In this document: positions 45,101 through 53,898 of the stretch, piece after piece
Position numbering within the stretch: position 1 is the stretch's first letter
How the letters are laid out: every line of letters starts with the position of its first letter
Assembly (NCBI GenBank): GCA_949285535.1
Contig: CASDZP010000003.1
Location: 57,200-121,199 of the forward strand
From: an uncultured Alistipes sp.
GTDB taxonomy: Bacteria; Bacteroidota; Bacteroidia; Bacteroidales; Rikenellaceae
Direction of reading: 5' to 3'
DNA: 64,000 nucleotides
Position numbers and translations under genes: made by a program
Notes under the pieces: model-generated
The model's input: only the letters and a program-made list of their open reading frames with translations
The model's database searches: none
What the model was told of the DNA's origin: nothing

Positions 45101-45783
45101 TTCTGAACGTGGCGTTGACAAGGGCTAAACACTCGTTCCTGCTGTTCTGTAACGCCAATATCATAGACGACAAGCGAAACACTCCGTTGGGAAATCTCGG
45201 AAAGTTGCTTTTCTCCAAAGGAGAGGAGCTGTCTAATGATTTTATTTACGCTTCGGAAGAGATTTACACCGATGACAAGGATGACGATGTTCGTGTATTG
45301 CGTCGTCTTTCCACATACGAGAAACATGACGCTTTCCTTAAATGGTGCATCGAAACCGCACAAAAACGACTGTTGATTTTTTCTCCGTTCATAACGTCGA
45401 GAGTGGTCGATGTGTTTGCTCCGTTGTTGGGAGAGGCTGTAAAACGCAATGTTGATGTTAAGGTGATAACGTGTACGATAAATGATTCTTTTGGCGGTAA
45501 AGGTAACAGCGAGTCGCAGAACTCTACACGTATCGGATGTGAGAAGCTGGAAAGCGTTGGTGTAGATGTTGTTTATTGGGGTCGAATGCACAACAAGACA
45601 ATCTGTAAGGATGATAAAATATTGTCTGAAGGGTCATTCAACTGGCTTTCCGCGGTACGAGACCCGAATAGTCCCTATCACAGAAAAGAGGTCACTGTAG
45701 TTCTCGATGGCGGAGGCGTGAAAAAGATGATTTCCGATGTAATCAAGGATTTTTTTGGGGATGAGAATAGATTGAACGGTTAA
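42187..45783 (+). CDS. SF1 helicase (DNA2/NAM7 type) fused to a PLD nuclease domain; Mokosh type II-like defence candidate
   Basis: 1198 residues. N-terminal 1-250 unassigned. SF1 motor: Walker A GPPGTGKT (294-301), about 350 residues of helical insertion, Walker B VDEAGQ from Asp726, GDTEQIPP, REHYRC, and motif VI NVALTRAKHS from Asn974. C-terminal domain: a complete single phospholipase-D motif, His1135-x-Lys1137-x4-Asp1142-x6-Gly1149-Ser-Phe-Asn, so the nuclease probably dimerises. A one-gene helicase plus PLD nuclease is the plan described for the anti-phage system Mokosh type II (MkoC). It stands alone between two efflux operons after 507 non-coding bases and is less GC-rich than the efflux genes. 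Helicase and nuclease folds are secure; the defence role is inference. Confidence 0.85.
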   Translation: MADREIVWLDYYKKSLLEADANTSNNGDVHELLVDRDNYVLCEIDKKELHKWLKKEEPDESGDDRKSGNEKKVMAIEIAPVYVSPNNDGKQVTKPSMSKCYPFRISACMDEKGLLSPPESGRRKAYFLHSFIDWDTRKVIEMGEQAVVDSSKINLDKLYDECFVETDSWTEYWGYCEDFFKRATGTSYLDYGQDRLRYALFISKSTIGQIVSLYDQLIASGEVNGLLRDILKEERNPLDKELSLDNADRLTRKKVFLNTSHCGQMRCDFPMSLSQRVALAEYLDDEGNVFAVNGPPGTGKTTFLQSVIATLVVKSVLDGGDPLLMVGCSTNNQAITNILDSMGGQENSENQFACRWIPDVSSFGLYMTAGKDKDENKYQIVKNCYLNGGFVDTLYAADNESRYSEYMLAKAEAAFGCPFPNVKALKERLKQEIEQAKSSMDKVLNSTNELLELDERLKNEGFEDTYALEKAIFGILDNISLMRNLLGKLKNGERELAECHESMPLLYRNLPMKKGKDYRRERFSKILDSLFDSSENMPSSVSLLPSDDARSDYRKLKDWFESACGAVADDIKAEEERCERLKWSKNSIERLRDEYESLFDSRSPYVSSIDKLNKIGGLNDKCVEERVASLMDITHRYALFWYCVHYREIEFIEKLNDFAKQQRGKEMYEKKLRHLASVTPLFISTFHSLPGFCTYSYRHRVDNGGVDKGGYKTEYYTDLFDYMIVDEAGQVSVDVSIPSLSLTKRVLAVGDTEQIPPVFGVSEVMDFVNADRHGLIESEADFSRLCELGFATSCCSLMQLVKKSSSYAFTFSNGLRDKGAYLREHYRCLNKIIEYSNKYVYNECLILKGGDKNKKLDLPPLGYVNVNGTDIHYGNSRRNDLEARAIVEWIAVNKERIEKAYSKPIGELLAVVTPFKAQTDLIKSLLQRRFGGDWGIVVGTVHSLQGAGREVVLFSTVYGTRGNMFFDNTYNILNVALTRAKHSFLLFCNANIIDDKRNTPLGNLGKLLFSKGEELSNDFIYASEEIYTDDKDDDVRVLRRLSTYEKHDAFLKWCIETAQKRLLIFSPFITSRVVDVFAPLLGEAVKRNVDVKVITCTINDSFGGKGNSESQNSTRIGCEKLESVGVDVVYWGRMHNKTICKDDKILSEGSFNWLSAVRDPNSPYHRKEVTVVLDGGGVKKMISDVIKDFFGDENRLNG

Positions 45784-45804
45784 TTTTGTTATTTTAAAGT
45801 ATTA

Positions 45805-45835
45805 TAAAAAACGGGGTGGCTTAAAGCCGCCCCGT
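45805..45835 (-). terminator. Terminator of the second RND operon
   Basis: Stem ACGGGGTGGC (45811-45820) / GCCGCCCCGT (45826-45835) with TTAAA loop; on the - strand it is followed by six T. It overlaps the stop codon of the TolC-like gene. Confidence 0.88.
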
Positions 45836-47134
45836 CGTTCTGAGATATTCGGTCTCGTATATTTTGTATTGCGTTTTTGCTTCGATGAGGTTGCTTTCAG
45901 CCTGTTGCCATTGTGACTGGGCGTCGAGCAGATCGCTGAGGGTAGCCATTGATTCCGCATAGCGGTTACGGGTTACTCGCAGGTTTTCGTCAGCCTGTTT
46001 TAATCCCTGTATGGCTGTCTCAATCAGCAGGAATCCGTCTCTTACGTTGTTTATGGCGTTACGTGTCTCGAGCGTCATCAGTTTTGTATTGCGTTGTAGC
46101 TCAAGTTCCGCATTGTTAAGCTCATAACGTGCCTTGCTTACCTTTTTTCGGCTTTCTCCCCAATGGAAAATGGGTATCTTGACCGACAGCACGGCAAGAC
46201 CTATCCCGTCACGGAATTCCTGTGTGTAGGGGAACATCATTCCGCCACCCATGTCAATCATCGTGTTGAGTTTTATGTTGCCGAAATAGGTGTAGCCTGC
46301 CGCGAATCCTATCGTGGGCAACATCTCCGATTTTGCCATGCGCAACTGCTGACGACCCGCCTCGACCTGTTTTTTGAGAAGCAGGAGTTCGGGGCGGTCA
46401 TCAATGTCCGCCGTCAACTCATCGGGATGCGACACGGGTATAAGCGTGTCGAGCGCCACTATCTCGGTTTCTGAATCTACACCCGTTATCCTGCACAGCG
46501 ACATGCGGCACAGCTCCAAACCGTTCTGAACCTTTTGCAGCTGATAGAGTACCTCGCTCCGTTTAGCCTCCACGCGCAATAGGTCATTGTCGGTGGCCAT
46601 TCCCGCTTCGAGTGCCGTCGATATCTGTTTGTGAAGTGTGTCCATCTGGGTACGGTAACTCTCGAGCATGCGCTCTTTACTCCAAATGGCGATGTATGTC
46701 CAGTAGGCATTGTCTGCCTCGGTAAGTACGTCCATGCGTGTGAGCGACTGTTGTGCCGACGCAACATCTTCGCCTATGCGGGCAAGTTTCTTACCCGCCG
46801 TTATCTTGCCACCCGTGTAAACGGGTTGCATGAGACTTATGCCTGCGAGATAGGTGCCGCGCATGCGCAGTTCCATTCCCATGACATCGAAGTCGGGAAA
46901 CATGTATGCTCCCGCAGCCGACCCCTCGATTTTGGGAAGATAAGCGGTGTTCGTTATTTTGCGGTCGAGTTCAGCCTGGCGAATCTTGTTATCCGCCTGA
47001 ATAAGCTGTTCACTGTTTGCCAACGCCATTTCGCGACACTTGTCCAGAGAGAGTTCGAGCCGTTGTTGTGCCGCGAGAGGTGTGACGCCGAGCATAAAGG
47101 CGCAGCATACGATATGTTTAAGTTTTATATTCAT
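45821..47134 (-). CDS. TolC-family outer-membrane efflux channel
   Basis: 437 residues with a signal peptide (FMLGVTPLAAQ) and no lipobox, unlike the channel at 40240. Two TolC repeats are visible, with long coiled coils (LDKCREMALANSEQLIQADN..., AESMATLSDLLDAQSQWQQAE). Third gene of the - strand operon, 13 bases after the permease. Export route for whatever the RND pump at 47148 handles. Confidence 0.9.
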   Translation of the reverse strand: MNIKLKHIVCCAFMLGVTPLAAQQRLELSLDKCREMALANSEQLIQADNKIRQAELDRKITNTAYLPKIEGSAAGAYMFPDFDVMGMELRMRGTYLAGISLMQPVYTGGKITAGKKLARIGEDVASAQQSLTRMDVLTEADNAYWTYIAIWSKERMLESYRTQMDTLHKQISTALEAGMATDNDLLRVEAKRSEVLYQLQKVQNGLELCRMSLCRITGVDSETEIVALDTLIPVSHPDELTADIDDRPELLLLKKQVEAGRQQLRMAKSEMLPTIGFAAGYTYFGNIKLNTMIDMGGGMMFPYTQEFRDGIGLAVLSVKIPIFHWGESRKKVSKARYELNNAELELQRNTKLMTLETRNAINNVRDGFLLIETAIQGLKQADENLRVTRNRYAESMATLSDLLDAQSQWQQAESNLIEAKTQYKIYETEYLRTTGRL

Positions 47135-47147
47135 CGTTTTGCTCTTT

Positions 47148-50100
47148 TTATTCGATTGACGGTTTGTGAATGTGGAACATTGCCGTGTATAAGAGCGGCA
47201 GCAGTATGAGCGTTATTAGCGTGCCGACTGTCAGTCCGCCCATTATAGTGATTGCCATGGAGCTGTACATCGGGTCTCCGACGAGAGGTACCATACCCGC
47301 TATTGTCGTGAGTGACGCCATCAGAACGGGACGGACGCGTGACACGGTTGCCTCAACGACAGCCTTGTATGGTTCCATGTTCTCCTCTGTACGCAGCCTG
47401 TTGATCTCATCGACGAGTACAATCGCGTTCTTGACCATCATGCCGACCAGTCCGACCATGCCTATGATTGCCATAAACGTCAGTGCCTCTCCAGTCGCAA
47501 GTAGTGCAGGAACGATGCCGCAGAGCATGAACGGGATACACAGAATGATAAGTATCACTTTCTTCCAGTTCTCAAACAGTAGCAAGAGTATGATAAGTAT
47601 GATGAATATGGTAAGGGGTACGAATTTCAGGATGTTGTTGATAGCCTGATTTTTGAGTTTGCCTTCGCCTATCCATCTCATCTCATATCCTGCCGGCAGC
47701 TGTATCGCCTCTATCTCATCCTTTATTGAAGAGACAACCTTTGCAGCCGTGGCTTCGCTCATGTCTCCGTTGGGGTCACACTCTGCCTCGATGGCTCTTC
47801 TGCCGTTGCTGCGCATTATCAGGTCTTCGTCCCAGTCGAAACGAATCTTGTCAACAACGCCGCTTAGAGGTGTCGCCTCGAACACCTTGTCCTGCAACTC
47901 GCTCATGCTTTTGCCTCCCGACAAAATGTTCTTAAACTCATCGTCAGAGAGATTTATGTTCATCATGCTCCATACGGGTATGTTGTCGAGCTTTTCTATT
48001 TTGCTTCCGTCGGCGTTGCGCACCTGAAGATTGAGTATGACCATCTTCTCCTTGTCGTTTATAACACCCACTGGCAATCCGTCGGTGGCGGCGAGAAGCG
48101 CGTTACCGATGTCGTTTCGTCCTATTCCCGAGCGTATTGCGCTTTGGCTGTCGAATTCAGCCACAAGTCGCTTGCCTTTCGGTTTCCAGTTGTTCTGTAC
48201 CGAATAGGGGTCAACGTAAGGACATGCTCTCATTATATCCTCCGCCTGTTTGCTCAATGAGCGCAGAACAGCGGGGTCGGGTCCGGTAAACTCCACTTCG
48301 ACGGTATGTGATGTGGTTATGGAGAAGTTGTATTTGCGTATTCGTATATAGGCGTCCGCAAACTCTTTGCGCAGCGTGTCTCGCACTTTGGGAATCTGTT
48401 TGAGTACGCTGTTATAATCCTTGCAGTCGATGATAAGTTCTCCGTAGCAGTCGCCGCCGGAGGTCATCGGACGAACGAGGCAGTAGTGTGCGGGGGCGCT
48501 TCCCTGACTGACAGCCACACGCTCTATCTCGGGGTTGCTCTTGAGCATACGGCTCATGTCGAGCAGGCGGTCGCGGACAGAGTCGGCGTCGGTCGCGGAG
48601 GGGAAGAAACATTCGACGACGAACTGTTTGTAGTCGAAGTCGGGGAAGAATAGGTTTTTGACACGTGTCATGCCGAACAGACATAAGAGAAGCACCGAGA
48701 AGGCGGTTACGATGGTTGTCTTCTTATATCTTATAAGAAAGGCTATTGCACGGCGTACGAAACGGTGTGCCGGTGAGTTCATCACCTGCTCGGACCCTTT
48801 TACGATGCTCTTTTCACGCTTGGGTAACCATGACTTCGCGCATACGGGTACCTGTACCAATGCCAATACCCAGCTGGCAAGCAGGCTGACACACAGCACG
48901 AGGAACAGGTCGCTGGCATATTCACCAGCCGTATCGGGTGAAAGATAGACGCAGATGAATGTGGATGCGGCTATGATTGTTGCTCCGAGCAGGGGAACAG
49001 CCGTGTTGCGTCCGATGCGATAGAGGTATGTCTTGGGACCGAACCCGCGCTTTCTGTCAACGAGAATACCGTCCATTATCACTACCGCGTTGTCCACGAG
49101 CATACCCATGGCTACGATGAATGCTCCTAAAGAGATTCGCTGGAGCGTGGTGCCGCACATCAGCAGAACGGGGAACGATACCGCAACCGTGAGCACGAGT
49201 CCCACTCCTATTATCAATCCGCTTCGGATACCCATCGTGAATATAAGAACCACAATGACTATGAGAACCGATTCGAGAAGATTCCACATGAACGAGCCGA
49301 TTGCGTCATCCACCTTGTCGGGCTGGAAGAATATCTTTTCCGTGCTGAAACCTACCGGTACGTTCTTCATCGCCTCGGCGAGTCTGGCGTCCACCGCTTT
49401 GCCCACGTCGGGAACAATGGCGTCCGTCTCCATTGCGATGCAGATTGCCAAGGCAGGTTTCCCGTCAACGAAAAAACCGTTCCGTTGAGGCTCCGAATAG
49501 CCGCTTTCGACACGCGCGATGTCTCCTATGCGCATCTGACGACCGTCCATGGTCATTATCATCAGGTCGCGGATGTCCTCTTCGTCCTTAATGGCGGAAT
49601 CTACCTGTATGGATATGCGCTCGTCGCCTGCGTGATATTTACCCGCTTCGACTTTCTTGCCCGCCGATTGCAGGGCTGCCATTATCTGTGTGGGGATGAT
49701 GCCGTTACGGGCGATCTGCTCTTTGGGTATCGTTATATTGATTACCTTGTCGCGATTGCCCGCTATGTTTATTCGCTTCACACCCTCCACGTCAAGCAGC
49801 TCGTTACGCAGATATTGCGCGTAGTCGTACATCTCGGAATATTCGTAACCGTCAGCTGTCAGCGCATAAAATATTCCGTAAACATCCATCATGTCGTCGA
49901 TGACCATGGGGGTGTAACATCCTTGCGGCAGCTTTACCGCTGCGTCGTTGACCTTGCGTCGCAGTAGGTCGAAATGTTGTTCGAGCTCGCTGTTGAGTAC
50001 CGTCATTTTAAACTCCACGGTAATTATTGCCGAGCCGTCACGACATTCGCTCTTTATCTCCTCGATGTCGGGGAGCGCGCGTAACTCGTCCTCCATTAGA

Positions 50101-50294
50101 CGGGCAGCCTCCAGTTCGACCTGATGTGCGCTCGCGCCCGGATAGATGACCGCAACCATCGCCTGCTTTGCCGATACCGCAGGGTCTTCCAGTTTGGGCA
50201 TCTGTATGAACGACAAGATACCCGCGATGACGATTGCCACTACGAACGACCAGAAGATTGCGGGTCTCTTTATGAAATATTCCGTCACTTTCAT
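47148..50294 (-). CDS. RND efflux transporter permease
   Basis: 1048 residues, inner-membrane RND pump. N-terminal YFIKRPAIFWSFVVAIVIAGIL, TM4 region GAFIVAMGMLVDNAVVIMDG with Asp and Asn in place of the Asp-Asp pair of HAE1 pumps, and TM10 region GMVGLVGMMVKNAIVLVDEI with the conserved Lys. More distant from AcrB than the pump at 37133, so a different substrate class is likely. The start overlaps the adaptor stop by one base (TAATG). Confidence 0.92.
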   Translation of the reverse strand: MKVTEYFIKRPAIFWSFVVAIVIAGILSFIQMPKLEDPAVSAKQAMVAVIYPGASAHQVELEAARLMEDELRALPDIEEIKSECRDGSAIITVEFKMTVLNSELEQHFDLLRRKVNDAAVKLPQGCYTPMVIDDMMDVYGIFYALTADGYEYSEMYDYAQYLRNELLDVEGVKRINIAGNRDKVINITIPKEQIARNGIIPTQIMAALQSAGKKVEAGKYHAGDERISIQVDSAIKDEEDIRDLMIMTMDGRQMRIGDIARVESGYSEPQRNGFFVDGKPALAICIAMETDAIVPDVGKAVDARLAEAMKNVPVGFSTEKIFFQPDKVDDAIGSFMWNLLESVLIVIVVLIFTMGIRSGLIIGVGLVLTVAVSFPVLLMCGTTLQRISLGAFIVAMGMLVDNAVVIMDGILVDRKRGFGPKTYLYRIGRNTAVPLLGATIIAASTFICVYLSPDTAGEYASDLFLVLCVSLLASWVLALVQVPVCAKSWLPKREKSIVKGSEQVMNSPAHRFVRRAIAFLIRYKKTTIVTAFSVLLLCLFGMTRVKNLFFPDFDYKQFVVECFFPSATDADSVRDRLLDMSRMLKSNPEIERVAVSQGSAPAHYCLVRPMTSGGDCYGELIIDCKDYNSVLKQIPKVRDTLRKEFADAYIRIRKYNFSITTSHTVEVEFTGPDPAVLRSLSKQAEDIMRACPYVDPYSVQNNWKPKGKRLVAEFDSQSAIRSGIGRNDIGNALLAATDGLPVGVINDKEKMVILNLQVRNADGSKIEKLDNIPVWSMMNINLSDDEFKNILSGGKSMSELQDKVFEATPLSGVVDKIRFDWDEDLIMRSNGRRAIEAECDPNGDMSEATAAKVVSSIKDEIEAIQLPAGYEMRWIGEGKLKNQAINNILKFVPLTIFIILIILLLLFENWKKVILIILCIPFMLCGIVPALLATGEALTFMAIIGMVGLVGMMVKNAIVLVDEINRLRTEENMEPYKAVVEATVSRVRPVLMASLTTIAGMVPLVGDPMYSSMAITIMGGLTVGTLITLILLPLLYTAMFHIHKPSIE

Positions 50295-51346
50295 TACAAC
50301 AATCCTCCTATGTTAGTGTCGCTCTTGTCGGTGGTGCGTACCTTCTCTCCGTCAAGAAGCATGTTGACCCCCGCGCGAACGATTCGTTCATCGCCGTTGA
50401 GCCCGTCCGTTATGACGATACCTCCGTTTTCGACCATGTTACCAACGACAACGGGACGTTTTGATACGGTAGAGTCTTTCCCATATATCCATACACAGGT
50501 CGTCTCGCCGTCTTTGAATACGGACTGCACGGGAACTATGAATGACGTTGAGGCTGCGGTGTCGGCAATCGTAACCTTGACCTCCACGTTCATACCTGCT
50601 GTCACACGTTCGTCGGGCGTGTCTTTAAATATTGCGCGCATACGGTATAGCTGGTTACCGTCGGCTTTGGGTGTTATACTCAGAAGCGTCATCGGCATGT
50701 CGGAATCGCTCTCGGTAGCACGACAGTATATGCTGATGAAATCGTCACGTCTGAGATAGTCCGATGCAGGAATGTCGGTTACAACCTCAAGATGCGAAAG
50801 GTCGAGCATGTTGAATACGGTCGTACCTGCGTCAACCATCTCCGATGGAGAAAAGTTGACTTTCTGTATCGAGCCGTTGAACGGAGCACGGAGCTCTGTA
50901 TATTCGAGCTTGTTTTTGTTGGCTTTGAGCTGTACTCCGAGCTGTTTGAGTCCTGCGACAGCCTTCTCGTAGTCGTTCTTTGTTATACTCTTTTCGTTTA
51001 AAAGCTTTTGCAGCCTTGCCACCTCATCGTTCAGCTGGTCATATTGTATCTGTGCCGCCTCGACTCCGAGTTTGTAATCTTTGGCGTCGAGTCTTGCCAA
51101 TAATTGACCCTTTCTTACACGGTCACCTTCCTTTACATATATTCTCTCTATCTGTCCGGCAGTCTTGAAACCAAGTGAAACCTGGTCTCCCGCCTCGATG
51201 ACGCCAGGGTAGCTTTTTTGTACCTCTCCGTTAGAGATTTTCGGGCAGGTAAGCGACACGCATCTGACAAACGGTGCGTTCTTTTCTCCTCCCGAACAGC
51301 CGCACAACAACAGTATGGCGACCGCAATCAATTTTTTACCTTTCAT
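50294..51346 (-). CDS. RND efflux adaptor lipoprotein
   Basis: 350 residues with a lipoprotein signal (AVAILLLCGC, then SGGE), so inner-membrane anchored by lipid. Lipoyl half-motifs VSLGFKTAGQIERIYVKEGDRV and YTELRAPFNGSIQKVNFSPSE flank a short coiled coil. First gene of the operon, divergent from the AraC-type gene at 51581 across about 230 bases that probably hold the control region. Confidence 0.92.
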   Translation of the reverse strand: MKGKKLIAVAILLLCGCSGGEKNAPFVRCVSLTCPKISNGEVQKSYPGVIEAGDQVSLGFKTAGQIERIYVKEGDRVRKGQLLARLDAKDYKLGVEAAQIQYDQLNDEVARLQKLLNEKSITKNDYEKAVAGLKQLGVQLKANKNKLEYTELRAPFNGSIQKVNFSPSEMVDAGTTVFNMLDLSHLEVVTDIPASDYLRRDDFISIYCRATESDSDMPMTLLSITPKADGNQLYRMRAIFKDTPDERVTAGMNVEVKVTIADTAASTSFIVPVQSVFKDGETTCVWIYGKDSTVSKRPVVVGNMVENGGIVITDGLNGDERIVRAGVNMLLDGEKVRTTDKSDTNIGGLL

Positions 51347-51504
51347 TTTATTTTGTTTTTCTTTCTTGTTTGCGGATTAAATGATATTGCAAATATCTCT
51401 TTTTTGAGGTGATTGTTTTGTCGCTCTTTGCTTGAAAATTGTTCAAAAGGATGACAAATCATGCTTTTTGTTCTTGAAAATACTTTGTTTTTTATTCAAA
51501 TAAG

Positions 51505-51512
51505 TAAATTTG
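51505..51512 (+). promoter_or_regulatory. Promoter -7 box of the AraC-type regulator
   Basis: TAAATTTG with TTTG at 51484-51487 (spacing 17). Confidence 0.55.
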
Positions 51513-51580
51513 TACCGAAAGAGACGATTTGAGCAGTTCGGTCGGTGAAAAAGTGTATTAATATCTGTTTGTGATTGAAA

Positions 51581-52513
51581 ATGCAGTACGCAAAGCAGTT
51601 CGACATATTGAATCTTATTATGATGCCCTTCAAGGAGCGTCTGTCTGTTTTTAACGATGAGTTTGTGGCGGCAGATAATTTCGATGAACCCGACAACGGT
51701 GCCTGCATATCGAAAGATTTGGAGTCCAATTCACTGATTGCCTCGCACTATCCGTTTAGGGTGCAATTTACGATGCTGTTGTTTTGTTTGAGGGGGTTTG
51801 TAAGGGTCGGTCTCAACCTCGTTGAACAGAGGTTGGAGCGAAACGATTTGCTTATAGTGCAGGCGGGGGCGATAGGGCAGGGGCTGGAGTTTTCGGAAGA
51901 TTGCCGTGTCGGAATAATAGCTTTTTCAAACAACTATTTCATTCCTGACGAGCAGAATTCGCGGATGGCTATCGTGATGCGAAAATTCCTGTCCGCACAT
52001 TCCGTCCTTAGTTTGACAGACCCGCAAATGGAGGAGTTCCTTGAAACTTACAGAGCCATTCGCAGAAAGATAGGAGATGCAGATTCCAAATATGCGCGTG
52101 AGATATTGAAATGTCATATGCAGGTGTTGTATTACAACGGGTGTCGCTTCATGGAACCTTATGTCGATAAAGACGAGACGAAACACGGCTCTCGCAAAAA
52201 ACAGCTTTTCGACCGTTTCATGCAGCTGTTGAAACAATACTATTCGACAGAGAGAAGCATAGGATTTTATGCCGACAAAATGTGCATAACGCCAAAATAT
52301 CTTTCGCAGGCAGTTTATGCAGTCAGCGGACGCCATGCGGGCGACTGGATTCGCGATTATGTAATTTTGGAAGCCAAGGCGTTGCTCCGAAGCAGACAAT
52401 ATTCCGTGCAGCAGATTAGCGACATGCTGAATTTCGCCAACCAATCGTTCTTCGGGGTCTATTTTAAAAAAGCAGTCGGATGTTCTCCTTCGGCATACCG
52501 TAATATGGGGTGA
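51581..52513 (+). CDS. AraC-family transcriptional regulator
   Basis: 310 residues from the ATG at 51581; a TTG two codons earlier is possible, and an in-frame stop precedes it. N-terminal cupin-like sensor region, then two helix-turn-helix units at the C-terminus: RSIGFYADKMCITPKYLSQAV and SVQQISDMLNFANQSFFGVYFKKAVGCSPSAYR, the AraC signature. Divergent from the second RND operon, so regulation of that pump is the natural inference. Effector unknown. Confidence 0.9.
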   Translation: MQYAKQFDILNLIMMPFKERLSVFNDEFVAADNFDEPDNGACISKDLESNSLIASHYPFRVQFTMLLFCLRGFVRVGLNLVEQRLERNDLLIVQAGAIGQGLEFSEDCRVGIIAFSNNYFIPDEQNSRMAIVMRKFLSAHSVLSLTDPQMEEFLETYRAIRRKIGDADSKYAREILKCHMQVLYYNGCRFMEPYVDKDETKHGSRKKQLFDRFMQLLKQYYSTERSIGFYADKMCITPKYLSQAVYAVSGRHAGDWIRDYVILEAKALLRSRQYSVQQISDMLNFANQSFFGVYFKKAVGCSPSAYRNMG

Positions 52514-52568
52514 TAAGGTGATAAACCGATAAACTGATAGACTGAAAGATAGGGCAGAAACAGATATA

Positions 52569-52606
52569 AAAAAACGATGCGATACATATTGTATCGCATC
52601 GTTTTT
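52569..52606. terminator. Bidirectional terminator between the AraC gene and tRNA-Asn
   Basis: Perfect 15-base stem (52571-52585 with 52591-52605, core CGATGCGATAC), 5-base loop, A-run and T-run on the two sides. Confidence 0.92.
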
Positions 52607-52611
52607 GTGAG

Positions 52612-52685
52612 CTCCTCGTCTAGGACTTGAACCTAGGACCCCCTGATTAACAGTCAGGTGCTCTAACCGACTGAGCTAACGAGGA
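52612..52685 (-). tRNA. tRNA-Asn (anticodon GTT)
   Basis: 74 bases on the - strand: acceptor stem TCCTCGT/ACGAGGA, D-arm GCTCAGTCGGTTAGAGC, anticodon arm CTGACTGTTAATCAG with GTT, T-arm CCTAGGTTCAAGTCCTAG. No encoded CCA. It has its own promoter at 52712-52742 and shares the terminator at 52569-52606. Confidence 0.97.
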
Positions 52686-52711
52686 TTGTTAATCGTTTTC
52701 GATTACGGATG

Positions 52712-52742
52712 CAAAGATACAGCTAATTTTTGATTGTGCAAA
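52712..52742 (-). promoter_or_regulatory. Promoter of tRNA-Asn
   Basis: On the - strand TTTG (52742-52739), exactly 19 bases, then TATCTTTG (52719-52712): a full consensus Bacteroidota promoter. The rest of 52743-53060 is T-rich with no gene. Confidence 0.8.
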
Positions 52743-53069
52743 TTTTTTGACGTATTTTTTTGATGTTTTTTTCGGTTGTTTTGTGTGTTGTGTTAGTTAA
52801 GTTGTTTTTAATTAGTGTCTTATATGTGTTCGTATAAATGATGTTTTTTTACGTTTTTTATGTTTTTGTTTTAAAAAACGTGTTAGATATACCATAAAAG
52901 CCGTGATGTCCGTTTCTTTTAAAAAGCATGTCGCGGAACAGTCACGTTGAAAGACAATCCGAAGCGGGTGTGCGCGGCGACAGGTGAAACGAAACAGAAA
53001 TAGTCGCTTTTGGGTATTGACGGAATAATAAAAGTGAGCTAAATTTTCTGATTTTTTTAAAAGAAATTG

Positions 53070-53077
53070 TATCTTTG
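53070..53077 (+). promoter_or_regulatory. Promoter -7 box of the NifU-like/GGGtGRT operon
   Basis: TATCTTTG followed by GCGG; places the transcript start near 53085, which favours the protein start at 53158 over the ATG at 53092. Confidence 0.65.
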
Positions 53078-53157
53078 CGGAAAAGAAACGGATGCGGCTT
53101 CGGCAGGAGCTTTTCGTGTCGGACCGCCCCATGTATAATATCACAAAAACAATCGAA

Positions 53158-53850
53158 ATGATTTATTCACACGAAGTAGAACACATGTGTGTCGTAAAGC
53201 AGGGTCAGTGCCACGGCTGTGCTCCCATCCCCCAGGAGGGCAAATGGGTTAAATCAAAACAGATAACCGACATCTCGGGTCTTACTCACGGTGTGGGATG
53301 GTGCGCACCTCAGCAGGGTGCCTGCAAACTTACCCTCAATGTGAAAGACGGTATCATTCAGGAGGCTCTCGTGGAAACAATCGGTTGCTCGGGTATGACT
53401 CACTCTGCCGCAATGGCTTCTGAAATCCTCCCCGGCAAGACTCTCCTCGAGGCTCTCAACACCGACTTGGTTTGCGACGCCATCAATACTGCAATGCGTG
53501 AACTCTTCTTGCAGATAGCTTACGGTCGTACACAGTCAGCTTTCTCTGAAGGCGGTCTCCCCATCGGCGCAGGTCTCGAAGACCTCGGTAAAGGTCTCCG
53601 CAGCCAGGTAGGTACAATGTACGGCACTTTGGCAAAAGGCGTTCGTTACCTCGAAATGGCCGAAGGATACTGCACCCGTATGGCGTTGGACGCTGACGGT
53701 GAAGTAATCGGATACGAGTTCGTTCACCTCGGCAAATTCATGGATATGGTCAAAAACGGCGTCAATGCCAATGAAGCGCTCGAAAAAGCAAAAGGTACAT
53801 ACGGCCGTTTCGCCGATGCCGCTTCTTATATCGATCCCCGTCAGAAATAA
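53158..53850 (+). CDS. NifU/IscU-like iron-sulfur cluster scaffold protein
   Basis: 230 residues from the ATG at 53158 (MIYSHEVEHMC). Cysteines cluster in VVKQGQCHGCAPIP, GWCAPQQGACKL and ETIGCSGMTHSAAMASE; the last resembles the NifU/IscU GCxxxxASxS cluster-binding site, followed by LPGKTLLEAL as in scaffold proteins. It is annotated in related genomes as an Fe-S assembly scaffold paired with a GGGtGRT protein, which follows here after 48 bases. Codons are biased toward those of highly expressed genes. The exact cluster and recipient are unknown. Confidence 0.8.
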   Translation: MIYSHEVEHMCVVKQGQCHGCAPIPQEGKWVKSKQITDISGLTHGVGWCAPQQGACKLTLNVKDGIIQEALVETIGCSGMTHSAAMASEILPGKTLLEALNTDLVCDAINTAMRELFLQIAYGRTQSAFSEGGLPIGAGLEDLGKGLRSQVGTMYGTLAKGVRYLEMAEGYCTRMALDADGEVIGYEFVHLGKFMDMVKNGVNANEALEKAKGTYGRFADAASYIDPRQK

Positions 53851-53898
53851 TCAAGGCGGACAGAATTATTCATCTAACACAAGTAAGGAGAAAACAAA

